Source: JBAIYU01 sp036763085 (GTDB taxonomy: Bacteria > Bacillota > Negativicutes > DSM-1736 > Dendrosporobacteraceae). Taken from it: a stretch of DNA of 64,000 nucleotides. A program made the translations under genes and the position numbers. This document shows, in pieces, positions 1 through 7,226 of this stretch; position 1 is the stretch's first letter; every line of letters starts with the position of its first letter. Where the stretch lies: the NCBI RefSeq assembly GCF_036763085.1, contig NZ_JBAIYU010000010.1:248001-312000 (forward strand), in the 5' to 3' direction. The notes under the pieces are model-generated. The model was not told the origin of the DNA, searched no databases, and saw only the letters and a program-made list of their open reading frames with translations.

Positions 1-341
1 TTCCGGGGTGTATACTTAATAGCCCACAAATACATAGCGAGGTTGGAGCCCCCCATATTGTTAACTTCTCTCTCCCTGGTCTTAGCTCGAAAGAAATATT
101 GTTTTCCCTAGAAAGTGAAGCTATCTATGTCTCTAAGAGTTCTGCTTGTTCATCTAAAAGTAATAAGCCTTCACGGGTTTTGTTATCAGCCGGGATAAGT
201 GAAGATTTAGCAAATAGTGCCATTCGCGTTAGTTTTTCTACTTATAATACAATAAAGGAAATAGATTCTTTTCTGTTAATATTGCAAATGATTATAGCCA
301 AATCGATGCTTAAATACCAGATAAAACAGAATTTAATTTAA
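1..341 (+). CDS. Cysteine desulfurase, C-terminal fragment (cut by window edge)
   Basis: This is the last ~113 residues of a pyridoxal-phosphate cysteine desulfurase (NifS/IscS fold), which moves sulfur from cysteine to an enzyme persulfide for Fe-S or thio-cofactor synthesis. The frame is open from base 3, so the gene starts outside the window; the TTG near base 99 is internal. Visible family marks are PHIVNFSLPGL, then YVSKSSACSSKS with the active-site-loop cysteine, then VLLSAGISEDLANSAIRVSF and a final helix. The PLP lysine lies upstream, out of view. The next gene starts 34 bases after the stop and has a clear ribosome binding site, so the two may be cotranscribed. I cannot tell NifS, IscS or a paralog apart from this piece. 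Confidence 0.85.
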   Translation, partial: PGCILNSPQIHSEVGAPHIVNFSLPGLSSKEILFSLESEAIYVSKSSACSSKSNKPSRVLLSAGISEDLANSAIRVSFSTYNTIKEIDSFLLILQMIIAKSMLKYQIKQNLI

Positions 342-375
342 AATATCTGCCAAATCTTACATAGGAGCATTTGTT

Positions 376-1776
376 ATGTTTGTTTTAAGCGCCAAAGATG
401 GAAAGCCGTTGTACTCTCAGCTCTATCAACAAATTCGCAATAATATACTTAGCGGAGATTTGAAACCTGGGACAAAACTATCGTCAAGCCGCCACTTATC
501 AAAAGAGTTATGCGTCAGCAGAACCACAGTTGATATGGCATATCAGCAACTTGTGTCAGAGGGTTATCTTGTGGGAAAACCACGCAGCGGCTACTATATA
601 GAAGCGCTAGACAATCTTAATCTGCCTGTGTTTATGGAGACAAAAACAGAAGAAGAAGCTATTTTGAACGAGCCAGTAAAATCTCCAAAATATAATTTGC
701 AATATGGTAAGCTAGAGACTGCTATTTTCCCGTTTAGGAAGTGGAGGCAATTAACCAATAAATGCTTGCGTGATGATAAAGAGCAAATCATGAGTTACGG
801 ACCAGCACAAGGAGAACATGGACTGAGAACAGCCATTTCAGAGTTCTTGAGGGAGTATCGCGGGGTAGAATGCACTGCAAATCAGATTGTTATCTGCCCT
901 GGAACGCAATACTGCCTTAATCTTGCCGGTCAGCTGATCCAGCCCTCGACTAATGCTATCGCGATAGAAAACCCAGGGTTCTGGGCAGCACGTTCTATTT
1001 TCTCTAATATGGGCTTTCGCATAATACCAGTACCAGTAAAAAAACATGGCTTAAAAGTAAAACAACTACGTATGACTGATGCCCAAGCAGTATATGTAAC
1101 CCCTTCACACCAATTTCCCACAGGAAACATCATGTCTATTACCAGACGTCTTGAACTTGTAAAGTGGGCTCGTGAATCTGATTCAATCATTATCGAAGAT
1201 GACTATAGCTGCCACCTTAGATATAACGTTAGACCCATCCAGGCATTACAAGCATTAGCTCCAGACCAAGTCATATACATTGGAAGTTTTTCGAAGATAC
1301 TCTCACCGTCCATCCGGGTTGCATATATGGTTCTTCCTCAAAAAATGGTGGATCGGTTTCTCTTAAGCTCAGAACACTTCCCTTGTTCTGTACCCTTTTT
1401 AATACAAAAGCCTTTGGAGCTATTCTTAAAAGAAGGCGAATGGGGAAGTCATTTAAGAAAAATCACTAGGCATATGAAGAAAAAGCGTGGTATTTTAATT
1501 CAGGCTCTTAAACATGAGTTTGGTGATGCTGTTTCAATTTCGGGAGGAAATGCAGGGTTGCATCTTTTGGTTCAAGTAATGTCACAGCTATCAGAGCAGG
1601 AACTTGTAGCGCGTGCATTTCAAGCAGGGCTTCTAATCCATCCTGCAGGAAATCTGTGGCAAGATCAAAGTGATGCCCCTTTTGGAACTGTTCTACTTGG
1701 ATATGGTGGTATCGCGCTTGAAGATATTTATCCCGCTGTTCAGTTACTGCGGCAGGCATGGTTAGAGGATGAATAA
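376..1776 (+). CDS. MocR/PdxR-type GntR regulator with aminotransferase domain
   Basis: The protein is a 466-residue fusion of a GntR winged helix-turn-helix (about residues 10-78, LYSQLYQQIRNNILSGDL through GYLVGKPRSGYY) and a fold-type I aminotransferase-like domain (about 110-460). The PLP-binding lysine is Lys307 in IGSFSKIL, with the ring-contacting Asp/Tyr region at IIEDDYSCHLRY. MocR proteins are transcription factors that use PLP or a PLP-amine adduct as effector; the best known members control pyridoxal synthesis or GABA use. No pdxST or gab genes are next to it, so the target is unknown. AGGAG lies 9 bases before the ATG. It follows the cysteine desulfurase gene, another PLP enzyme, by 34 bases. 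A strong hairpin terminator begins about 60 bases after its stop. Confidence 0.88.
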   Translation: MFVLSAKDGKPLYSQLYQQIRNNILSGDLKPGTKLSSSRHLSKELCVSRTTVDMAYQQLVSEGYLVGKPRSGYYIEALDNLNLPVFMETKTEEEAILNEPVKSPKYNLQYGKLETAIFPFRKWRQLTNKCLRDDKEQIMSYGPAQGEHGLRTAISEFLREYRGVECTANQIVICPGTQYCLNLAGQLIQPSTNAIAIENPGFWAARSIFSNMGFRIIPVPVKKHGLKVKQLRMTDAQAVYVTPSHQFPTGNIMSITRRLELVKWARESDSIIIEDDYSCHLRYNVRPIQALQALAPDQVIYIGSFSKILSPSIRVAYMVLPQKMVDRFLLSSEHFPCSVPFLIQKPLELFLKEGEWGSHLRKITRHMKKKRGILIQALKHEFGDAVSISGGNAGLHLLVQVMSQLSEQELVARAFQAGLLIHPAGNLWQDQSDAPFGTVLLGYGGIALEDIYPAVQLLRQAWLEDE

Positions 1777-1838
1777 GTTTCGCGTTCCTCTTTCGCCTTG
1801 ATTCTCATAGTAAATCTAATAAACTCCCTTCAAACACA

Positions 1839-1880
1839 AAAACAGCTATCTGTCATCATCAGACAAATAGCTGTTTAGTA
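1839..1880. terminator. Bidirectional intrinsic terminator
   Basis: An inverted repeat of about 16 bp (AACAGCTATCTGTC with its complement) has A/T runs on both sides. It can end the regulator transcript on the plus strand and the flavoprotein transcript on the minus strand. Confidence 0.7.
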
Positions 1881-1906
1881 TTGTTTTATAAAAACACAAC
1901 TTTAGA

Positions 1907-1941
1907 TTGGTGGAGGCGATCCGCAACCTTGCAAATCAACC
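1907..1941 (-). repeat. tmRNA-3'-end-like element, copy A
   Basis: Read on the minus strand it is GATTTGCAAGGTTGCGG followed by ATCGCCTCCACCA, then about 30 bases and the hairpin at 1839-1880. It lies about 60 bases after the stop of the minus-strand flavoprotein gene. Three further copies (2757-2792, 7131-7167, 10067-10100) have the same order: gene end, element, terminator. Confidence 0.6.
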
Positions 1942-2002
1942 TTTTTTCTACATCAACATTAGCAAGGCAGAAACAACAGAACAGTCTCTGCACTTCCAGA
2001 AA

Positions 2003-2551
2003 CTAAAGTATACTTTTCCCTAGTGCTTCCGCTCTCTGCAACCCCTCGGTTTTCAGAACATCCTCTTTATCATGAAGACCTGTCACAATGATTGTGCCGA
2101 TGTTTTTCCAATTCTGAAATTGAGCAATTAGCTTATAGGACTTAATAATACCCTCGAACATCGTTTCATCTTGCACACCGCCACTGACTAACAGAGCACA
2201 TTCTTTTATCTTTAATGGCCTTTCTGCAATTAAATAGGAATAGCATTTGTCAATCGCAGCTTTTAGTGTTGCCGGAAACGAAAACCAATACATAGGAGTT
2301 GCGAATACAATCATATCGGCTTGCTCCAAAAGCGGTGCAAGTTCATTAAAATCGTCAGGAATCGAACAAGCAGTACCCTTTTTGAAACAAGTCTGACAGT
2401 CAATACACCCCTTAATATTTTTATTTGCGGTTGTATAGGTTACAGTTGTATGCCCGACCTGTTGGGCTCCAGCAATAAATGCCTCTGCTAACTTATCGGT
2501 ATTGCCGCCTTTTCTAGGGCTGCCTGTTAAAATAAGTATATTTTTTGACAT
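2003..2551 (-). CDS. Flavodoxin-like / NADPH-dependent FMN reductase family protein
   Basis: This is a 182-residue flavodoxin-fold protein that should bind FMN and reduce quinones, iron or other acceptors with NAD(P)H. The phosphate-binding loop GSPRKGGNT is at residues ~9-17. The CIDCQTC motif near residue 50 is typical of the iron-sulfur-flavoprotein-like branch, although the cysteine set is too compact to assign a cluster with confidence. ATPMYWFSFPATLK is the second flavin-contact loop. The start at 2551 is chosen because GGGAGG sits 9 bases upstream; an in-frame extension to 2596 has no such site. It stands alone and ends in the copy A element and terminator. The substrate is unknown. 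Confidence 0.82.
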   Translation of the reverse strand: MSKNILILTGSPRKGGNTDKLAEAFIAGAQQVGHTTVTYTTANKNIKGCIDCQTCFKKGTACSIPDDFNELAPLLEQADMIVFATPMYWFSFPATLKAAIDKCYSYLIAERPLKIKECALLVSGGVQDETMFEGIIKSYKLIAQFQNWKNIGTIIVTGLHDKEDVLKTEGLQRAEALGKSIL

Positions 2552-2722
2552 CAATAGATTCCTCCCTAAAATTTTGTTTAGTGGAAGCGTCTCCATGCTA
2601 TAATAATATACACTAACATTACAGCAAGCAAGTATGCACTTTTTCGTGCTATAGTATCCTTTTTTATACTATGAATAAAACTTATTATAGACTCAATCAT
2701 AAATTAGTGTTACAAATGCAAA

Positions 2723-2747
2723 ACCCTCCACCAGCTAGGTGGAGGGT
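2723..2747 (-). terminator. Hairpin after TerC gene
   Basis: ACCCTCCACC / GGTGGAGGGT form a perfect stem, followed on the minus strand by TTTTGC. Its arm sequence closely resembles that of the tmRNA terminator at 21126-21180. Confidence 0.6.
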
Positions 2748-2756
2748 ACATCAATT

Positions 2757-2792
2757 TTTGGTGGAGGCAATCCATAGCAATGCAAGTCACCC
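2757..2792 (-). repeat. tmRNA-3'-end-like element, copy B
   Basis: On the minus strand it reads GGGTGACTTGCATTGC then TATGGATTGCCTCCACCA, followed by the hairpin at 2723-2747. It sits about 104 bases after the stop of the TerC gene. The stretch from CCTCCACCA to the hairpin resembles the tmRNA tail at 21172-21200. Confidence 0.55.
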
Positions 2793-2895
2793 AAGACTTA
2801 ATGTATCAAGCTTAATTTTGGGGATACTTATGTTTCTGTCTTTCAAGTGTATAGAAGTGTTATCTTATCTTTCGGTTGAGTCAGAGAAGAGCTAG

Positions 2896-3651
2896 TTAAA
2901 TTTTATCATCGTTCGATTCATCCAAGTGTGGTTGATGAAGTTTGACCGGCTTACTCCCTCTGAGTTTAAGATTGAGCATCTCGACAATTACCGAGAATGC
3001 CATAGCAAAATAGATATATCCTTTAGGGATATGCATATCCAGGCCGTCTCCAATAAGTACTACGCCTATCAGGAGCAAAAAGCTCAAAGCGAGCATCTTG
3101 ATAGTCGGGTGACGTTCCACAAATGAACTGATTGGTGCAGAAAACAACATCATAAAAATAACTGCTATGATGATTGCTGCAATCATGACACTAAGTTGCT
3201 CCGCCATCCCCAATGCAGTAATGATTGAGTCAAGTGAAAAGACAATATCCAAAAGCAGTATCTGAAAAATCACAGATCCAAACGTTGTCCCAACACTATT
3301 AGGTGAAATTTCATCCCCGCCTTCAAGCTTTTCATGGATTTCCATAGTACTTTTCCAAATAAGAAACAATCCACCAATAATAAGAATTAAATCACGCCCA
3401 GAAATTTCATTACCAACAACGGTAAAAAGCGGTACAGTAAGTCCCATCAGCCAAGTAAGAGAGAACAGCAGACCTATGCGTATAAACATCGCCAGCAAAA
3501 GGCCAATCCTTCGAGCCTTATCCTGGAGATGAACTGGGAGCTTGCTGACTTGAATAGATATAAAAATGATATTATCAATTCCGAGTACAATTTCTAGTGC
3601 ACTTAATGTCACCAATGCCATCCAAACCTGAGGATTAGCCAACCATTCCAT
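2896..3651 (-). CDS. TerC-family integral membrane protein
   Basis: The protein has about 251 residues and seven predicted membrane spans. The two signature acidic motifs of the TerC/YgdQ family are present: LEIVLGIDNIIF near the N-terminus and LLDIVFSLDSIITALGM in the middle. They form a pseudo-symmetric ion site. Family members are linked to tellurite resistance, manganese efflux or exoenzyme metalation; which applies here cannot be read from the sequence. GTG at 3654 and ATG at 3651 are adjacent start candidates; ATG has the better distance (8 bases) from AAAGGAG. The C-terminus is a soluble tail ending HLDESNDDKI. It is monocistronic and is followed by copy B. Confidence 0.85.
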   Translation of the reverse strand: MEWLANPQVWMALVTLSALEIVLGIDNIIFISIQVSKLPVHLQDKARRIGLLLAMFIRIGLLFSLTWLMGLTVPLFTVVGNEISGRDLILIIGGLFLIWKSTMEIHEKLEGGDEISPNSVGTTFGSVIFQILLLDIVFSLDSIITALGMAEQLSVMIAAIIIAVIFMMLFSAPISSFVERHPTIKMLALSFLLLIGVVLIGDGLDMHIPKGYIYFAMAFSVIVEMLNLKLRGSKPVKLHQPHLDESNDDKI

Positions 3652-3948
3652 CACGCCATCTCCTTTTGCTGATAATTAAATATTATCAACTATTTTGACC
3701 ATCCTGATTTATATCAACTTACAAAATGCAACAATAAACCTTGAATTAAAACACAATTACTATCAAAATTATCTACCCATTACCGCAATTGCTGCTCGTA
3801 TAGCCGTATCAACCGCCTGATATACTACTACGAATAGTTTTCCATAATAATTTTGACATATTCACCCTGCTTTTGCAACTATATCTAGCGACTAACTGGG
3901 GCGGATATTTTGATGTACTAATTCTCCTCAACTTGGGAGTTATCCACC
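3652..3948. other. AT-rich intergenic stretch without recognisable gene
   Basis: Between the TerC start and the repeat module I see no open frame with a ribosome binding site and no RNA motif I recognise. Confidence 0.5.
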
Positions 3949-4118
3949 ATGTCACAGGGGACGGTTCCAAGTGACACGTTTGCCAAAAGAATTTCCTTCC
4001 CTTGGCAAAAATAACTCATTCTTTATGACTAAATCAATTTCCATCTAAATAAGTAGCACTTGCTGTTCTGGCAAGTGCTTTTTGTGCTTCAATATATATA
4101 ATTCAAATTCTTCCAGTG
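3949..4118. repeat. GGGGACGGTTCC module, copy 1
   Basis: TGTCACAGGGGACGGTTCC then AAGTGACACGTTT, a spacer, a hairpin AGCACTTGC/GCAAGTGCT with a T run (4055-4085), then CTTCAATATATATAATTC. The same order of blocks occurs at 20489-20655 around the end of the HNH gene. GGGGACGGTTC palindromes are common scattered elements in Firmicutes, often near REP-associated transposase genes, but none is visible here. Confidence 0.6.
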
Positions 4119-4246
4119 CAGTATTGTCTATAATAATATCAGATGGAAGTAACTTTCTCAAACTTCTCTGTCCGTCATGAAAAGCCAAGCTAAAAGCCGC
4201 TCTATGTTTGTGGCTCGTAGTATTAGCAATTGGCCTATTTGACTGT
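4086..4246 (-). pseudogene. Gene remnant related at its 3' end to the HNH gene at 20.6 kb
   Basis: A minus-strand frame reads NTTSHKHRAAFSLAFHDG, then SLRKLLPSD, then ALEEFELYI. It has no start codon or ribosome binding site. Its last codons (EEFELY) and about 60 downstream bases match the end of the HNH gene at 20623-21120, but a 2-base difference moves the stop. The upstream part does not match that gene in any way I can see, so it may be the tail of a different mobile gene carrying the same 3' module. Confidence 0.35.
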
Positions 4247-4306
4247 TTTGGGGATTATTTTCATAAATTCTTTTAATATGGTAAAACATACTTTCCCTCA
4301 TATCCA

Positions 4307-4990
4307 TTATGGGTTAAAACGATAGCCCGTCCCCCAGAGTGTCTCAATAAATTCCGGATTGGACGGGTCTTTCTCAATTTTCTTGCGAATTTTTTGAATA
4401 TGAACAGCAACCGTTGCATTATCGCCATAGCACTCGTCGCCCCATATAGTATCAAAAAGATGTGTTTTGGTGAAAACAATATTGGGATTGGAAGCCAAAA
4501 ACAATAACAACTCATATTCCTTAGTTGTTAATTGGACTGGCATTCCATTCACCATGACTTTATGTGATGCTATATTGATTTCCAAGCCTTTATGCTCAAT
4601 AACCTCAGAAACAGTATGACCTTTTAGACGCTCATAACGCCTCATGTGAGATTTAATCCTAGCAATGAGCTCTGCAGGGCTAAAGGGCTTTGTCAAATAG
4701 TCATCCGCCCCAAAATCCAGCCCTCTGATTTTATCAATATCGTCATTACGAGCCGACACAACTATGATAGGTATCTCGAGCTTTTTACGAATCTCTTTAA
4801 TAATCTCGAATCCATCTTTTTGGGGCAGCATCAAGTCAACAACAATCACATCATATATACCTGTCATTGCCTTTTTCAAACCTAGCACTCCATCTTGAAC
4901 AATCTCGGCAGTATAACCATTTAATTGAAGATAGTCTCGCTCCAGTTCAGCAATGTCCAGGTCGTCTTCAATAATTAATATACGCTTCAT
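4307..4990 (-). CDS. OmpR/PhoB-family response regulator
   Basis: 227 residues: receiver domain (1-120) with acidic pocket EDD at 8-10, phospho-acceptor Asp52 in VVDLMLP, the SARNDD switch and KPFSP lysine, then a winged-helix DNA-binding domain (~130-227) ending GTGYRFNP. It is the partner of the kinase encoded immediately upstream; the two genes overlap by four bases (ATGA type), so they are translationally coupled. OmpR-family regulators usually bind tandem 10-11-bp direct repeats, and such an array lies at 6991-7034 ahead of the first gene of this operon. Autoregulation is therefore likely but is inferred. Confidence 0.92.
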   Translation of the reverse strand: MKRILIIEDDLDIAELERDYLQLNGYTAEIVQDGVLGLKKAMTGIYDVIVVDLMLPQKDGFEIIKEIRKKLEIPIIVVSARNDDIDKIRGLDFGADDYLTKPFSPAELIARIKSHMRRYERLKGHTVSEVIEHKGLEINIASHKVMVNGMPVQLTTKEYELLLFLASNPNIVFTKTHLFDTIWGDECYGDNATVAVHIQKIRKKIEKDPSNPEFIETLWGTGYRFNP

Positions 4991-6156
4991 GTTGTAATCT
5001 CATCCTCATGTTCTTGTAAAATGGGAAGCATTATTGTAAAACAAGTGCCTTCATTTTCTCTACTTGAAACAGTAATCTTCCCGCAATGAGCTTCAATAAG
5101 TTCCTTCGCGATTGCTAGGCCAAGTCCGGTACACATATAATCTTTCTTACGTTCAATATCAATACGATAAAAACGGTCAAAGATATAAGGTAGTTTATCT
5201 TCAGCAATTCCGTGTCCATTGTCTTGAATAGCAATACAAATATATTTTTCTTGCATATACATTGTAATCTCGATGGACAAATCATTTTCCGGACCGTGCT
5301 GGACGGCATTACTAATAATATTGTTAAAAGCCTGGTGAAATCTTTTGCCATCGATATTTACGTGATATTCCTGTTTCAATTCTGGTATATACTGGAATCT
5401 GATGTTTTTTTCTTCTAGCCCAAATTTGTATTCTTCCATAAAATCATCCATAAAAGCACCAATCTCTACACTCTCGCAAGCGAAATCCAATTTTTGCATA
5501 TCGAGTTTTGAAAAAAGAAAGAGATCATCGATTAGTTTATTAATATAAATCGTATTGTTATGAATGGTTTTTAGATACTTGTCCTTGTCACCTTGAAATT
5601 TAATGTTTTCATCCCGTAAAGCCTCAATATAACCCTGAATGGCCGTTATGGGTGTTTTGAGATCATGGGAAATATTAGCAATGAGTGTTTTGCGATTTTC
5701 TTCATATTCATGTTGTATTCTTTCACTCTCGTATAATTTTTTTGCCATTTCATTAAAAGAAAAAATCAATAAACCAAGATCATTAGGGACATCACATTCC
5801 ACTTTTACATTATAGTTGCCTCTGGCAATTTCATCGATGCCTAGCTTTAGTTGTTCAATGGGCGCAAATATCCTTTTCTCTAGACGCCGCATAAAAATGA
5901 AATGAACAATTCCTTTAATACTGATGAGGACTGCGAAAAAAACGCCTATCCCTTCAAAGCCTCCCCAACTAAATAATAGATATAGCATCAGGATATTGAA
6001 CAGTACAATAGCGGGTCTAAAATAGCGAAAATATTGATGATATTTTTGAAATTCCCGATGATGATGTCGATGAATTCTTTGGAAGGCCGAGAAGCAGGAA
6101 TCATCACATTGATTTTCCAAATCCGAATGAAAATGACGTTTATTACACCTAAACAC
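4987..6156 (-). CDS. Sensor histidine kinase with His/Cys-rich N-terminus
   Basis: About 389 residues. The first ~45 are packed with His and Cys (FRCNKRHFHSDLENQC, DDSCF, IHRHHHREF). Two close membrane helices with almost no external loop follow, then HAMP (RRLEKRIFAPIEQL on), the phosphoacceptor H-box (NISHDLKTPITAIQGY), an N-box (FNNIISNAVQHG) and G boxes (DNGHGIAEDKL, GLGLAIAKEL). With no extracellular sensor domain, the stimulus is probably sensed inside the membrane or by the cytosolic His/Cys segment, which could bind a metal. The GTG start at 6156 is preferred because AGGTGA lies just upstream; a TTG at 6216 would add 20 residues. The response regulator gene overlaps its end. Confidence 0.85.
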   Translation of the reverse strand: MFRCNKRHFHSDLENQCDDSCFSAFQRIHRHHHREFQKYHQYFRYFRPAIVLFNILMLYLLFSWGGFEGIGVFFAVLISIKGIVHFIFMRRLEKRIFAPIEQLKLGIDEIARGNYNVKVECDVPNDLGLLIFSFNEMAKKLYESERIQHEYEENRKTLIANISHDLKTPITAIQGYIEALRDENIKFQGDKDKYLKTIHNNTIYINKLIDDLFLFSKLDMQKLDFACESVEIGAFMDDFMEEYKFGLEEKNIRFQYIPELKQEYHVNIDGKRFHQAFNNIISNAVQHGPENDLSIEITMYMQEKYICIAIQDNGHGIAEDKLPYIFDRFYRIDIERKKDYMCTGLGLAIAKELIEAHCGKITVSSRENEGTCFTIMLPILQEHEDEITT

Positions 6157-6263
6157 CGAATCACCTGCCTTTACTCTTATAGGTTTATTATATTGAATAT
6201 AGTGAAAAGGGCGCAAACTATTCTTTCAGCTTGCACCCCACAATATAGCTACTAGCACCCTAA

Positions 6264-6920
6264 TTATTGATTAAGTTGTAACTCAACGACTATGTCCAGA
6301 ATATGCTGTTCATCATCTTCATTTTGTTGTACGCCGTCAAAGGTTACTACTATCTTCTCAATTTCGTGATCTATATTAACAGTCATAGCAAATGTAAATT
6401 TGCCTTTCTCTATGCAGCTACACTCTTTCATGAAGCAACAATGTCTCTGATTGTGGTGTGACTCTGCATGAATCATTCTTTCTTGAATGAGTGTTTTGAT
6501 ATCTTCAGGCAGCTCTGTCATCTCTAATGTAACAAGAGTGGTTTTATCTGCCTGTTCTTCTGCCTTCATATTATCTAAGAGACCTAATACAAAGGAGAGT
6601 TTTGTGAGTTTTGCTTTTATACCCCCGCATCTGCCACCAGCATGATGCATATGTCTAAATAGTTTATGATGCATACCATTACCTGGACAATGATTAGTAA
6701 ATTCAGTAGTGCTTTGATGTTTTACTTTCTTTCCTTCATAATCTACTTCGGAAATGATATTTGCCTTAGTCTCCATTGTTACTAGGTTTTTTTGAAATTC
6801 GTTTTTAACATAAAGAATCTTTGCTTGGTCTTTTTGTACTTCTACTGTTGCCACACCATTGATAACATCTTTATCCCGTAACGTCTTAACCACATCATAC
6901 AGAAATTTGAGTTTGTTCAT
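6264..6920 (-). CDS. His/Cys-rich protein of unknown function, first gene of a two-component operon
   Basis: I do not recognise a named family. The protein has 218 residues with no signal peptide or membrane span. Residues ~90-115 read HCPGNGMHHKLFRHMHHAGG, then RCGG. A second cluster near 165-185 contains HAESHHNQRHCCFMKECSC. Between and after these are mixed alpha/beta segments rich in acidic residues (VTLEMTELPEDIKTLIQERM). The pattern suggests a cytosolic metal-binding or metal-buffering protein. It lies about 110 bases upstream of the kinase and shares its promoter region, with AAGGGGG before the ATG. That its partner kinase is also His/Cys-rich supports a shared ligand, but the ligand is not shown by the sequence. 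Confidence 0.7.
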   Translation of the reverse strand: MNKLKFLYDVVKTLRDKDVINGVATVEVQKDQAKILYVKNEFQKNLVTMETKANIISEVDYEGKKVKHQSTTEFTNHCPGNGMHHKLFRHMHHAGGRCGGIKAKLTKLSFVLGLLDNMKAEEQADKTTLVTLEMTELPEDIKTLIQERMIHAESHHNQRHCCFMKECSCIEKGKFTFAMTVNIDHEIEKIVVTFDGVQQNEDDEQHILDIVVELQLNQ

Positions 6921-6954
6921 CTTTTTAATAAGCCCCCTTAATTTGTTATGAGCT

Positions 6955-6960
6955 TATTAT
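6955..6960 (-). promoter_or_regulatory. Putative -10 element of the His/Cys-rich protein operon
   Basis: TATAAT on the minus strand, 35 bases before the start codon. The -35 position (GAAGCA, 6978-6983) is poor, as expected for an activator-dependent promoter. Confidence 0.5.
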
Positions 6961-6990
6961 AAGAAAAGACTTTAAACTGCTTCTAAAGCA

Positions 6991-7034
6991 TTTATAAAAA
7001 TTTTATAAAGTTTTAATAAAACCTTTGTAAAATA
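6991..7034 (-). promoter_or_regulatory. Four 11-bp direct repeats, probable response-regulator box
   Basis: On the plus strand, units starting at 6991, 7002, 7013 and 7024 follow the pattern TTTATAAAA plus two bases (TTTATAAAAAT, TTTATAAAGTT, TTAATAAAACC, TTTGTAAAATA). The exact 11-bp phase and the position just upstream of a weak -35 fit an OmpR/PhoB-type activator. The likely binder is the regulator encoded in the same operon. Confidence 0.6.
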
Positions 7035-7090
7035 TACCAATCAATCCTGGTGGAGATACTCAATGCCTTTTAAAACAGCACAAAGTAAGA

Positions 7091-7110
7091 AAACCACGAA
7101 ATCGTGGTTT
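7091..7110 (-). terminator. Hairpin after GGDEF-EAL gene
   Basis: AAACCACGA/TCGTGGTTT perfect stem, followed on the minus strand by TTCTTACTTT. It forms the end of copy C. Confidence 0.55.
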
Positions 7111-7130
7111 AATAAGTATTCTGTCTTTAA

Positions 7131-7167
7131 GTGGTGGAGGCGATCAGCACTTCTGCAAATCCACCCA
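7131..7167 (-). repeat. tmRNA-3'-end-like element, copy C
   Basis: Minus strand: GGGTGGATTTGCAGAAG then TGCTGATCGCCTCCACCA. The outer bases GGTGG and CCACC can pair, and GCA/TGC form an inner hairpin. It lies 60 bases after the stop of the GGDEF-EAL gene. Confidence 0.6.
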
Positions 7168-7226
7168 TTTTCAACATGTAGCTCAGTGTAAATAACCTCC
7201 TCCGTATCACTGGTTACTGGGAATCG

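Noticed and set aside
2671..2895. 74-codon plus-strand open frame
   Set aside because: It runs across the copy B hairpin and element, has no ribosome binding site and no protein-like composition.
4273..4515. 80-codon frame inside the response regulator region
   Set aside because: It is an out-of-frame shadow on the same strand as a canonical regulator.
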